Assembly (NCBI RefSeq): GCF_020700235.1 | Contig: NZ_CP085301.1 | Coordinates: 558,001-622,000 of the forward strand | Length of the DNA stretch: 64,000 nucleotides | Source of the DNA: Haladaptatus pallidirubidus | GTDB lineage: Archaea; Halobacteriota; Halobacteria; Halobacteriales; Haladaptataceae | Direction: 5' to 3' | Shown: positions 34,661 to 43,241 of the stretch, in pieces | Layout of the letters: each line of letters opens with the position of its first letter | Numbering within the stretch: the first letter of the stretch is position 1 | Made by a program: the position numbers and the translations under genes | Notes under the pieces: model-generated | Database searches by the model: none | What the model was told of the DNA's origin: nothing | What the model saw: the letters and a program-made list of their open reading frames with translations, nothing else

Positions 34661-34915
34661 ATGCGACGCGAGAAATCCTTCCGGGGTATCAACGAACGAC
34701 TCGCGCGCGTCTACCTCGAAAACCTCGGCGGCGAGGTAGAGGAGGACGGCGACGTGTCGGGCGATGGCTGGCGGGCCTCGCTGTCCTCGGAAAAAGTCGA
34801 GATCGGGCCGACCGTCGAACTGACCGAAATCACGGTCGTTTTCGAGGGCAACGAGGAAACGCTCGATTCGCTCGTGGACGATTTCTCCCAGAAGGCCATG
34901 CGCGCGGGAGGATAA
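34661..34915 (+). CDS. Small protein ending in Gly-Gly, immediately downstream of SAMP1
   Basis: An 84-residue acidic protein (MRREKSFRGINERLARVYLEN...) starting on the base after the SAMP1 stop codon. Secondary structure reads as helix (RGINERLARVYLENLGG), then alternating strands (WRASLSSEK, GPTVELTEITVVFEGN), then helix (ETLDSLVDDFSQKAM), ending RAGG. It resembles what is described as a MoaD-related C-terminal domain (DUF1952-type), but that match is from memory and tentative. The Gly-Gly end is shared with its neighbour; whether it can be activated like a ubiquitin-like protein is unknown. Confidence 0.7.
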   Translation: MRREKSFRGINERLARVYLENLGGEVEEDGDVSGDGWRASLSSEKVEIGPTVELTEITVVFEGNEETLDSLVDDFSQKAMRAGG

Positions 34916-34939
34916 GAGCGCGGGTACCGCGAGTTTCAA

Positions 34940-35314
34940 ATGACCGACGACGACCCCAACCACCCCATCGAAGGCCAAATCGTGCTGATGGCGGGCGCCA
35001 AAGCCAGCGTGCCGCTCGAGCGACTCTCCGAACTGCTCGGCGAGACGCAGGCCGACCTCGGCGGGCGGATTGCCGAGTACCGACAGCGGTACGAATGCGT
35101 CCACGAAACGCCCGAAGAACGCGTCTTTCTCGTCGAGGAAGGACACTGGGAAACGGTCGGCAATCGGCTTGGATTTGGGCGGCGGGAATGGGATGGACTT
35201 CGGCGCGCGCACGAACAACAACTCTACCGAATCGGACGGCGCGAACGTCGCCGGTCGGAGTTCGACAGCGCGCTTGAGATTCGGGACGCCGTCGTGATTG
35301 GAACTGAAGAGTGA
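34940..35314 (+). CDS. Conserved haloarchaeal hypothetical protein, 124 aa
   Basis: Follows the SAMP1 pair by 24 nt on the same strand and is probably part of that operon. N-terminus DPNHPIEGQIVLMAGAKASVPLERLSELLGETQADLGGRIAEYRQRYE looks like a short winged-helix-like unit; the rest is charged and helical (REWDGLRRAHEQQLYRIGRRERRRSEF). No catalytic motif recognised. Co-location with SAMP1 suggests a link to protein conjugation or sulfur transfer, which is inference only. Confidence 0.68.
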   Translation: MTDDDPNHPIEGQIVLMAGAKASVPLERLSELLGETQADLGGRIAEYRQRYECVHETPEERVFLVEEGHWETVGNRLGFGRREWDGLRRAHEQQLYRIGRRERRRSEFDSALEIRDAVVIGTEE

Positions 35315-35442
35315 TGACAGGTAGTTTGTTGTGTTTTGTTTCGGTAGTTCACAGGATTTTCACAGGATTGGTCGAATCGGAGTATGTTTGCCGGGTTTTT
35401 GGAGTGATCAAGTCTACAAATCCCGACTCCACCGAGACCGCA

Positions 35443-35710
35443 CCACGTCCTCCCCAACCGATTCCTTCGCTCACTGCATTCGCTCGGTCATCCCTCGCGC
35501 GACTTCGACTCGGCTTCTCGGACGACCATCTCCGAGAAGCCTCGCCAGCGCGTCATGCGGTAATTGAGTGCCAAGTGAATTTTCACAAACATAGTGGCGC
35601 GCGCTGGCGCAGGGATGAGGAGTTCACCTCCGAAGCCCTGCGCGAAGTCGTGTGAGGGACGACCGAAACGAGCGTCAGCGAGTTGAGGGAGTCGGTTGGG
35701 GAGGGTGTGG
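35443..35710. repeat. Palindromic intergenic repeat, family 2, copy D (268 bp cruciform-like)
   Basis: Nested inverted repeats fill this gene-free gap (35315-35907). Outermost arms: 35443-35465 (ccacgtcctccccaaccgat...) against 35688-35710, 20 of 23 matching; inside them, a ctcggtcatccctcgcgcg-type arm near 35482 pairs with gtgtgagggacgaccga near 35650. Two perfect hairpins are internal: ggcttctcgg/ccgagaagcc (35512-35521 and 35532-35541) and gcgcaggg/ccctgcgc (35607-35614 and 35636-35643). Parts align with copy E at 37790-38030. The stretch just after it (35711-35850) also matches sequence following copy E, for example tcattggagtcg versus tcactggagtcg. No transposase is seen. Confidence 0.7.
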
Positions 35711-35907
35711 CTTGCAGTGCGATGGCGGCATGTGTTGTCGTGATTTGCTACCGACAAAGTGCCTCAGTTCGAATTGCGTATCACCGGTTTCGTCGTGGCG
35801 GTTTCATTGGAGTCGGGAATAGCTACCATAGAATCGAAAACAGTGGCCGAGACACAGTAAGTAAAAATCAGTAATCAAAATACAAGACAGTCGTTCTCAG
35901 CAGTCCG

Positions 35908-37122
35908 CTAGTCCAAAACCTCGAAAGCAGATTCCAGGTCGGCGAGCAAATCCCGCGGGTGCTCGACCCCGACGGAAATCCGCAGGAGCGAATCCGAGAT
36001 GCCGATTTCCTCGCGCTCTTCGGGCGTGAGCGGCGAGTGGGTCATACTCGCGGGATGTTCGATGAGCGACTCCACGCCGCCGAGGCTGACCGCTAGCGCG
36101 AAGTGGTCGAGTTCGCCGACGAATCGTTCGACATCCGCGAGCCCTCCGTCGAGTTCGAAAGAGACGACGCCGCCCCCACCGTCCATCTGGCGTGTGGCGA
36201 GGTCGTACTGCGGATGGGATTCGAGGCCGGGGTAGTAGACGGTCGAAACGCCTTCGCGTTCGTCCAGATACGCCGCGATTTCGGCGGCGTTGGTCTCGTG
36301 CTGGCGCATTCTGAGCGGGAGCGTCTTCAGGCCCCGAAGAGTGAGGAAGGCGTCGAAGGGCGCGAGCATGTTGCCCATGCCGACCTGCTGGAGGAATCCG
36401 ATTTCGTTCGCCAGTTCCTCGTCGCTGGTGACCGCCGCGCCGCCGATTGAGTCGCTGTGGCCGTTCAGGTACTTCGTCGTGCTGTGGACGACCACGTCCG
36501 CGCCGAGTTCGAGTGGTCGCTGGAAGTACGGCGAGAGGAAGGTGTTGTCCACACCGAGGGTCGCGTCGACTGATTCCGCGATGGATGCGATGGCCTCGAT
36601 ATCACAGAGTCGGAGGAGCGGATTCGTCGGCGTTTCCATCCAGATGAGGGCGGTGTCGTCGCGCACGGCGTCGGAAACGGAGTCGGTGTCGCGGGCGTCC
36701 ACGAAATCGACGGCCACGTCTAGTCGCTCGCGGAACAGTTCCTTGAGCATCGTCTTCGTCCCACCGTAGAGATCGTCGAACGCGACGACGTGGTCGCCGG
36801 GCGAGACGGAAGCGGTGATGGTCGCCACGATTGCGGAAGTTCCGGAGGCGAAGGCCATCCCGTAATCCCCGCCTTCGAGGGCCGCGAGTCGCTTTTCGAG
36901 GGCGTGTCGGGTCGGGTTGGAAAGCCGCGAGTAGAGATACTGGTTTTCGTCTGGGTTAAGGTCTTCGAGGGAGATGTCCGGGTCGATACCACCGACTTCG
37001 AAGGTCGAAGCGAGGTGAATCGGCATCGTCACGTCGCCCGCTCGGTCGTCGTGCGATGGTTGCTCCGCGTGAGTCACGGCCATCGTTTCGAATTTATCTG
37101 TGTCGCCGGGACGGTCAGTCAT
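35908..37122 (-). CDS. PLP-dependent cystathionine gamma-synthase/lyase-family enzyme
   Basis: Cys/Met metabolism PLP enzyme of 404 residues. The PLP lysine is in VVVHSTTKYLNGHSD (near residue 211) and the N-terminal tetramer-contact pattern YLYSRLSNPTRHALEKRLAALEG (near residue 65) is standard, with FASGTSAIVAT near 90. It could form cystathionine from O-acylhomoserine (gamma-synthase), cleave cystathionine, or degrade methionine; the sequence alone does not decide. The ATG at 37122 begins with a Met-Thr-Asp start typical of family members. Flanked by palindromic repeats on both sides (D about 200 bp beyond its 3' end, E beyond the pseudogene upstream). Confidence 0.88.
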   Translation of the reverse strand: MTDRPGDTDKFETMAVTHAEQPSHDDRAGDVTMPIHLASTFEVGGIDPDISLEDLNPDENQYLYSRLSNPTRHALEKRLAALEGGDYGMAFASGTSAIVATITASVSPGDHVVAFDDLYGGTKTMLKELFRERLDVAVDFVDARDTDSVSDAVRDDTALIWMETPTNPLLRLCDIEAIASIAESVDATLGVDNTFLSPYFQRPLELGADVVVHSTTKYLNGHSDSIGGAAVTSDEELANEIGFLQQVGMGNMLAPFDAFLTLRGLKTLPLRMRQHETNAAEIAAYLDEREGVSTVYYPGLESHPQYDLATRQMDGGGGVVSFELDGGLADVERFVGELDHFALAVSLGGVESLIEHPASMTHSPLTPEEREEIGISDSLLRISVGVEHPRDLLADLESAFEVLD

Positions 37123-37403
37123 GCCACCTTCACGTTCGATAACGATAGTTAGAAGCTTTCGATGCGGCAGGCGTTACCATGCGCCGAAAGAATGGTGATC
37201 GGCGGGAAATTATTGTGAAGCATCTGAATAGAATTTTTCAGACGTATCTCGAGTAAAGTCAGGGATAACAGAGTGAGTATCGGGAGGGATTTCGATCGCG
37301 CGCGGTCGGGAACGGCCGGTCGAACTCCTTTCGAGGAACGTATTAGTAGGATCTTAACTATATTAGAATTTGTATCCTTGTATAAAATTACTTTTGACGA
37401 CTA

Positions 37404-37800
37404 TTGAATCATATCCCGGTGCCTCAACAGAAGCAAGACGGTTCGTTCGACAAGCCAATCAAAGAGCGCGCGCCGAACGGAATCAGTCGCCGAGCGTGGC
37501 TGAAAGCCAGTACAGTGGGTGTTACGGGCGCATCAATAGTCGGAACCGGATCATTTTCCGGAACCGCGGGGGGCCATTGTCCAACCCCGGCGACCCATCA
37601 CCAGTGCAGTCGGAAGTCGGTGGAGGCGAGCCATACAACAACAAAGTGACGCGAAGCGACGCGAACTGCTACGTCGAGCAACCCGATGACGGCCGGGGAT
37701 GAACTCAAAAGCCACATCGACAACGCGGCTTCGTCCGACATCTTCTGATAGACTCCGGCGTGACCGCCGACATCACCTACGTGTACGAGAAAAAACGCTC
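37404..37800 (+). pseudogene. Remnant of a Tat-exported protein gene, multiply frameshifted
   Basis: The first 57 codons are intact: MNHIPVPQQKQDGSFDKP... with a clear Tat signal, SRRAWLKASTVGVTGASIVG. At a run of six G (about 37568-37573) the frame shifts; adding one G continues with PLSNPGDPSPVQSEVGGGEPYNNKVTRSDANCYV. A second shift near 37671 leads to SSNPMTAGDELKSHIDNAASSDIF, and a third frame carries VTADITYVYEKK before the region runs into repeat E. The pieces look like the start of a secreted cell-surface protein, but no family can be named. An AT-rich promoter-like stretch lies upstream (37343-37392). Confidence 0.65.
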
Positions 37801-38030
37801 TGGCGCGTGCGTTGGCAGGCCTGAGGATGTCCTGAAGGCCTGCCAATCACCACGCGAGGGATGACTGAAACGACTGAAAGGAGTGGAAGGAAACGGCTGG
37901 GAGGCATGTGGGCGGTTGCGGTGGCAGTCTCACTGGAGTCGTGATTTGCGAACAGCATACCGATACCAACCCGTATCACTCGTTGCTCATTTCGCCACGT
38001 TGAGGTCTGATTAGAATCAGTAGTAGCTAA
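37790..38030 (+). repeat. Palindromic intergenic repeat, family 2, copy E
   Basis: Contains a perfect 11-bp stem ttggcaggcct/aggcctgccaa (37812-37822 and 37836-37846) around a 13-nt loop, inside a larger cgcgtg/cacgcg pairing (37804-37809 and 37850-37855). The sequence after it, cgcgagggatgactgaaacgactgaa, corresponds to gtgtgagggacgaccgaaacgagcg in copy D, and later tcactggagtcgtgatttgcg matches tcattggagtcg and gtcgtgatttgc following D. The element lies between the decayed Tat gene and the 3' end of the aldehyde oxidoreductase gene. Exact ends cannot be fixed. Confidence 0.6.
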
Positions 38031-38068
38031 CAAGCCGGTACAAAAATACGAAAATTCGACTGTTCGAC

Positions 38069-40000
38069 CTAGTCGTCGCCGGAGGCCGCCGCGCCACCGC
38101 GACTCACGCCGGTTCCGGGACCGACGTCGATGCCGAGGTCGTCCAGTTTCTCGTCGGGAACCACGCCGCTTTCCCAGCCGCGCACGTCGTAGTATTCTTC
38201 TTTCATCTCCGCCAGTTCGGCGAGTTGGCCCTCCGAACCGCCCTCTCCGGGAATGGCGTCGGGGTGACCTTCGACGAATCGAGCCGGCAGGTCGTCGTCG
38301 TCGCCGTCGAAGCCGACGAGGTTGTTGTAGTAGCGCTCCAAGTTGTAGATGCGCTCGCCGGACTCCATCAGTTCGTCCTCGGACACGTCGAGACCGGTCA
38401 TGCCGTTGTACTGGAGGACGTACTCCTCGACGCCCTCCGCGAAGGCGTTGAACTTGCAGATGTCGAAGGAGTCGCTGACCGCGTGCATGTCTTGGAAGGT
38501 GGCGCAGAGTTCACCCTTGCCTTCCCAATCCGCCGGGTCAACCTTCTCCGGAATGCCGAGCAGTTCGGCGGCAGGCGTGTAGCCGCGCAGGTGGCACGCG
38601 CCGCGGTTGCTGGTCGCGTAGCCGATTGCCATTCCCTTCATCGCCCGCGGGTCGTAGGCGGCCATCGTCTGGCCTTTCACGTCCAGCGCCATCTCCTCGT
38701 CGCCGAGTTCGGTCGCGGCGCGGGCTGCACCCTCCGCGAGCAGGCCGGCGAGTTCGTCTTCACGGTGGGCCACGCGGTCTATCATATCGACCATCGTGTC
38801 CACGTCACCCCATTCGAGGCCCTCGTCCAAGCGACCCTCCTCGGTCGCTTCCATCGCCATCGCCATGGTGTTGCCCATCTCGATGGTGTCGAGTGCCACG
38901 TCGTTACAGCGGTCTATCATCAGCGCGACCTTGTCCCGGTCGTCGGTCATCGAGTTCGGACCGAGCGCCCACGCGGATTCGTACTCGTAGGACTCCATCC
39001 GGACGTTCATGTCGTCGCCCTTGTGGTGGACCTGCACCTCGACTTCCTTCTTACAGGCCACCGGACAGGAGTGACAGGTCGGTTCGTCCACGAGAATGTT
39101 CTCGCGGACGTTCTCGCCGGAGACGTTCTCGGCGTCGATGTTCGGTTGCGAATGCCCCGCCTCGGCCTCGCTGCTGGTGCTGGTGTGCTGTGCGTTCCGA
39201 GTCGGCAGACCGTCCATCTCGTTGGTGACGTTCATCAAGACGTTCGTGCCGTACAGCGACAGACCACCCTCGTTCGGGGCCGTCACGTCGGATTCCTGAA
39301 TGGCCTGCATCGCCTGCTTGTGGCCCTTCTGGAATGTTTCTTGGTCGGCGGGCTGTTGCATCTTCGTCGTGGATTTAATGACGATCGCCTTGAGACCTTT
39401 CGACCCCATTACCGCACCGGTGCCGCCGCGCCCGGACGCTCGGTCGTCCTCGTTGATGATGCAGGCGTACCGAACTTCGTTCTCGCCCGCCTGCCCGATT
39501 GCCATCATCGAGAGGTTCTTGCCGTAGGCACCGTCGATTTCCTCCTCCAAGGTGTCGCGGGTTTCGTGGACGCCTTTCCCCCAGAGGTGCGAGGCGTCGC
39601 GCAGTTCGACTTCGCCATCTTCGACCACCGCGATAACCGGGTCGTCGGATTGCCCTTCGAACAGCAGGCCGTCGAATCCGGCCCACTTCAGTCGTGCGCC
39701 CGACCACCCACCGTGATGGGAGTCCGTCACGGTGTTCGTCAGCGGCGACTTGGTACAAACCGCGATTCGACCGCTCATCACGGTCTGTGTGCCCGTGAGC
39801 GGACCGTTCATGAACGCCAAGAGGTTGTCCGGACCGAGCGGGTCGACGTCCGCTCCTTGGTCGAACACGTACTTTACGCCGAGGCCCCGTGCCCCGATGT
39901 ACTTTTTCGCGTCGTCGTCATCGACGCTCTCGTAGTTCACCGAACCGTCCGAGAGGTCGACGCGAGCGACGTGGTCGTGAAATCCGCCTAAGTCGGTCAT
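38069..40000 (-). CDS. Aldehyde ferredoxin oxidoreductase family protein (tungstopterin enzyme)
   Basis: A 643-residue tungsten/molybdenum-pterin and [4Fe-4S] oxidoreductase that would oxidise aldehydes to acids with ferredoxin as acceptor. The AOR N-domain shows GARGLGVKYVFDQ and SPLTNTVTDSHHGGWSGARLKWAGFDGLLFEG (near 90-120); GRGGTGAVMGSKGLKAIVI near 190 is the pterin-binding signature. Iron-sulfur cysteines: CHSCPVAC near residue 311-318 (C-x2-C-x3-C) and the distal Cys in SFDICKF near 520. An acidic disordered tail ends the protein. ATG at 40000 (MTDLGGFHDH) was chosen over an upstream codon because it begins the conserved domain. It lies 141 bp downstream of a secreted beta-propeller gene on the same strand. 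Confidence 0.92.
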   Translation of the reverse strand: MTDLGGFHDHVARVDLSDGSVNYESVDDDDAKKYIGARGLGVKYVFDQGADVDPLGPDNLLAFMNGPLTGTQTVMSGRIAVCTKSPLTNTVTDSHHGGWSGARLKWAGFDGLLFEGQSDDPVIAVVEDGEVELRDASHLWGKGVHETRDTLEEEIDGAYGKNLSMMAIGQAGENEVRYACIINEDDRASGRGGTGAVMGSKGLKAIVIKSTTKMQQPADQETFQKGHKQAMQAIQESDVTAPNEGGLSLYGTNVLMNVTNEMDGLPTRNAQHTSTSSEAEAGHSQPNIDAENVSGENVRENILVDEPTCHSCPVACKKEVEVQVHHKGDDMNVRMESYEYESAWALGPNSMTDDRDKVALMIDRCNDVALDTIEMGNTMAMAMEATEEGRLDEGLEWGDVDTMVDMIDRVAHREDELAGLLAEGAARAATELGDEEMALDVKGQTMAAYDPRAMKGMAIGYATSNRGACHLRGYTPAAELLGIPEKVDPADWEGKGELCATFQDMHAVSDSFDICKFNAFAEGVEEYVLQYNGMTGLDVSEDELMESGERIYNLERYYNNLVGFDGDDDDLPARFVEGHPDAIPGEGGSEGQLAELAEMKEEYYDVRGWESGVVPDEKLDDLGIDVGPGTGVSRGGAAASGDD

Positions 40001-40141
40001 GGTAAGTTCCAACACTTATATTGGATCGCTATCGTGTTAGCCGTTGCCACATAGATGTAACTGTTTTTGGTTACGTCATTGTAGAACGACAACGTCGAAA
40101 GCGGAGCAATCAGGCCAAAAAAGTCGGGGCGTTCGACCGGT

Positions 40142-42397
40142 TCAGTCGTCGCGGCGGAACGAGTACACGTGTCCGCTTTCCGCTCGTTCGCTGTACGGTG
40201 GATAGATGAACGTCCCGGCACTGGCGTAGATAGCATCGTCCGTGACTGCCGGTTTGGCCCGCACGGTTCCCATCACTTCCCAGTGTTCGAGTTCGGTTCC
40301 GTCGTCCGTCGAATAGGCGTCCACGCGTCGGTTGCTGCCGATGTAGATGGTATCGTCGTAGACGACTGCCTCGGAAACTCGCAAATACGAAGTCGGGGAA
40401 ATCGTCCATCGTTCGTCTCCGGTTTCCGCCTCCAGCGCGACGAGACGGGGCGGTTTCTCACCGAGTTCACCCGAGTCATCGATAACCGAGGCGTAGACGG
40501 AACCGTCCGTTACAGTAAGCCCGTTCACGTCCGTCGTATCTGGAATTTTCTTCGACCACAGCGTCGTTCCGTCACTGGCGTCGAAGGCGAAGATCTCGGC
40601 GGATTTGTCGCGGTTCTGTGTGAAGTGTCGTTCGGTTGCGTAGACGATGCCATCGGACACGACAACCGTCGAGTCCCGCGTGAATCCGCCGTCGGAAACC
40701 TGCCACTCGACACAGCCATCGCCTGCACTGAGCGCCCAGAGGTTTTCGGTCTCGCCGAGGTACACGATACCGTTCGAGACGGCGACAGAAGTGGCCCTGT
40801 CGCCAGTCGAATGGTCGCTACCGAACGTCCACTCGATGTCACCCGTCTCCGCGTCCAGGGCGTACAACAACGTCTCCTCGGGCGCATACTGCTGTGAGAC
40901 GTAGATGGTTCCATCGGCGACTTCGTAGTCGCCGACGTTTCCGTCGACTGCGGTTTTCCACTCGACAATTCCGTCCTCGCTGTCCACCGCGATGATGTGA
41001 CGTTCCCTTCCGTCCCGACTGTACGCGTAGACGGTTCCGTCTACGTAGGTCTGTTCATCATATGAACCGTCGATTTTCCACTTTTCTCCCCCGCTTTCTG
41101 TGTCAATAGCGTAGAGGCTACCGCTGTCATCCACAGCGTAGAGCGTGTCGTCAATAACTTCGGGCGAAGTTTCGACAGTTTCGTCCGTGACGAACCGCCA
41201 GTTCGTTCGGTCGTCTGTCGCCGAAAACACGTAGAGGTAGCCGAAGTTGTCCCCCGCGTAGACCGATTCGTTGACGACTGTCGGTGCGAATTCAACAGTA
41301 CCACGGGGGTAGTACTGCCACTGAGCATCGCCCGAGGATGCGTCGAAAACGCGAATTGGGTCACCACCCGTGTAGATATTTCCGCCTGCAATCGTGAGTG
41401 TAGCGGTATTTGCGAGGGTTTCCCACGAGTTCCAAACCTCGCTTCCATCTTCCGCATCGTACACGTATATCGACCCCGAGCGTCCGGAACCGGAGACGTA
41501 AACCTTGCCGTCGGCGACGGCAGGCGTGCTGTCCATGTCTAAACTGCCCTCATCGACTTGAACGGTCCACTGTTCGCTCCCGTCGTCGGTCGAAAAGGCG
41601 CGTAGTTCGGTATCGTCTACGATGAAGATGCTTCCGTCCGCGACTGATGGGGAACCGCCAGATCGGGATAGTCCGTCAATCCGCCACAGTTCGGTGCCAT
41701 CTTCGGCATCGAGGGCGTACACGGCGTTCCTTCCACGGAAGTACGCGACCCCATCGACGACCGCCGGAACGTTTGCTCGCGGCTCGTTCGGTTCGAACTC
41801 CCAGCGAACAGACCCATCTGCGAGGTTGAGCGCGTAGCATTTTGTTCCGGTGCGATGTGCTGTCGCGTATACAGTACCATCGACGACAGTGACCGAAGGA
41901 GTACGTTGTGAGTCAGCCTCGAACTGCCACAGGTTGTTGCCGTCTTCCGCATCTTGCGCGAAAATCATTCCTTCAGCCGTCGTCAGCACCGTTCCATCTG
42001 CGACCGTCGGCGGAGAACCATAGGAGTACAGCTCACCATCCATATCGGGTGTTGCTCGCCAGAGTACTTCGCGTGTCTCTATGTCGAACGCAATGGTTGT
42101 TACAGTTGCGTCAACGACGTAGGCAACGTCGTCAACGACAGCAGGGTTCGAAATCTCTTCTTCGCTCAGTCGTTCACTCCACCCAAACGGTGGTTCGGGG
42201 AGGCCGTCTCCCGGCGGGTTGCCCGTATTCGCGGCGTCGTACAGGAACGTAGACCAGTCCTGTCCGGCGAGTGTGGAGGGGTTGTCGGACGCGGTTACAT
42301 GCGTACTATCGAGTGCGCCAGAGGCACCTGCGACGCTCGCGCCACCGACTGCGAGGCCGACCGTCTTCAGGAACGTTCGTCGTGTATTTTCGGACAT
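40142..42397 (-). CDS. Tat-secreted PQQ-type beta-propeller repeat protein
   Basis: Residues 1-45 are a Tat signal (ENTRRTFLKTVGLAVGGASVAG). The mature 700 residues consist of about 13 PQQ-like blades with the recurring pattern (V/I)DG-x-VYA ... L-x-AxDGxxxW, for instance VVDGVAYFRGRNAVYALDAEDGTELW near 200 and GGEKWKIDGSYDEQTYVDGTVYAYS near 445. Such propellers bind PQQ only in quinoprotein dehydrogenases; here no obvious active-site residue set was found, so it may be a structural or binding protein. I start at ATG 42397 (MSENTRRTF); a TTG 12 nt upstream is possible. Upstream lies a 354-bp AT-rich gap. Confidence 0.85.
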   Translation of the reverse strand: MSENTRRTFLKTVGLAVGGASVAGASGALDSTHVTASDNPSTLAGQDWSTFLYDAANTGNPPGDGLPEPPFGWSERLSEEEISNPAVVDDVAYVVDATVTTIAFDIETREVLWRATPDMDGELYSYGSPPTVADGTVLTTAEGMIFAQDAEDGNNLWQFEADSQRTPSVTVVDGTVYATAHRTGTKCYALNLADGSVRWEFEPNEPRANVPAVVDGVAYFRGRNAVYALDAEDGTELWRIDGLSRSGGSPSVADGSIFIVDDTELRAFSTDDGSEQWTVQVDEGSLDMDSTPAVADGKVYVSGSGRSGSIYVYDAEDGSEVWNSWETLANTATLTIAGGNIYTGGDPIRVFDASSGDAQWQYYPRGTVEFAPTVVNESVYAGDNFGYLYVFSATDDRTNWRFVTDETVETSPEVIDDTLYAVDDSGSLYAIDTESGGEKWKIDGSYDEQTYVDGTVYAYSRDGRERHIIAVDSEDGIVEWKTAVDGNVGDYEVADGTIYVSQQYAPEETLLYALDAETGDIEWTFGSDHSTGDRATSVAVSNGIVYLGETENLWALSAGDGCVEWQVSDGGFTRDSTVVVSDGIVYATERHFTQNRDKSAEIFAFDASDGTTLWSKKIPDTTDVNGLTVTDGSVYASVIDDSGELGEKPPRLVALEAETGDERWTISPTSYLRVSEAVVYDDTIYIGSNRRVDAYSTDDGTELEHWEVMGTVRAKPAVTDDAIYASAGTFIYPPYSERAESGHVYSFRRDD

Positions 42398-42751
42398 GCG
42401 ACTATGCAATGTGAGAGAACGATATTTGCTATCAGGTTTCTAATTCGTTTTCGCTTATTTTCACCGATTTTATTGGTCATACACCCAACAATTAAAGGGT
42501 GGAGTTTCGATCCGAATCGTGTTTAACCACCGGTAGGTGTGACTTTCTTGGATCTGTCCGTTTTTATCCCTTCAGAAAATCAATTTTCAGTGACCAAATA
42601 TTCGAATCGAAATCTATTTTGGACGGATTGACACGATTCTATCCGTAGGATTATATTCGGTTGATAAGTGTCATAGTTCGCAACATGTTCTGTTGTGAAA
42701 TGGTCGGTGAACCGTCGTCCTTTACATTCCCTGTTACTATTTGGCGAACGA
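42398..42751. other. AT-rich divergent spacer with operator-like inverted repeat
   Basis: No coding frame. It separates the beta-propeller gene from the VanZ gene. An imperfect palindrome ttcgcaaca-n5-tgttgtgaa (42677-42699, 8 of 9 bp) lies about 50 nt before the VanZ start and could be a regulator site. Several TATA-like stretches are present in both directions; none stands out. Confidence 0.4.
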
Positions 42752-43225
42752 ATGCCCTCTTCCCTCGATAAACCGGCCGCACAAAACTGGGGCACCGTCC
42801 TCGCTTTTGCGGTCGGTATCTGCTACTTTTCCGTGTTCTCGACTCCCGACACTGGCGTTTCCTCCCTCGGTCCACTCGGACTCGTCGGAACGGACAAGTG
42901 GTATCACGCGATTGGATACGGTGTTCTGGCTACCCTGCTCGCAATCGCGCTGTCGGGCAGGGTTGACGAGTCTAACAGGCCCGGCGAGGCGAATAGGGCC
43001 AACGAATCTAACAGGACGAATTGGGCCACCAGCGCGATTGCAGTCGCGCTGGTGGCCATCGCCGGAGCGACCGGCTTCGGTATTCTGATAGAAATCGCCC
43101 AGACGTTCGTCCCGGTTCGACACGGCGGAATCGGGGATGCGACCGCGAACGCATTCGGGGCGACGGTCGCGGTCACGATTCGGTTTCTCGTCGCTCGGCG
43201 AGACGAAGGCGATTTACGCTCGTAA
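42752..43225 (+). CDS. VanZ-like family membrane protein
   Basis: A 157-residue protein with four membrane helices: about residues 12-30, 46-66, 90-110 and 118-148. The VanZ signature is seen as DKWYHAIGYGVLATLLAIAL (conserved Asp-Lys-x2-His) and GILIEIAQTFVPVRHGGIGDATANAFGATV (E-x2-Q and D-x3-N). Family function is unclear (teicoplanin resistance in enterococci). Between helices 2 and 3 there is a repetitive polar insert (ESNRPGEANRANESNRTN), unusual for the family. ATG at 42752 is chosen; the frame is open further upstream without hydrophobic content. The next gene (RaSEA) starts 16 nt downstream. Confidence 0.82.
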   Translation: MPSSLDKPAAQNWGTVLAFAVGICYFSVFSTPDTGVSSLGPLGLVGTDKWYHAIGYGVLATLLAIALSGRVDESNRPGEANRANESNRTNWATSAIAVALVAIAGATGFGILIEIAQTFVPVRHGGIGDATANAFGATVAVTIRFLVARRDEGDLRS

Positions 43226-43241
43226 CCGTTCTTCCCGTACA

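Noticed and set aside
37790..38030. Insertion sequence at the E repeat
   Set aside because: No transposase frame and no clear ends or target duplication; left as a palindromic repeat.
38225..39991. 588-codon plus-strand frame antisense to the aldehyde oxidoreductase
   Set aside because: Shadow frame; the minus-strand AOR has all expected motifs.
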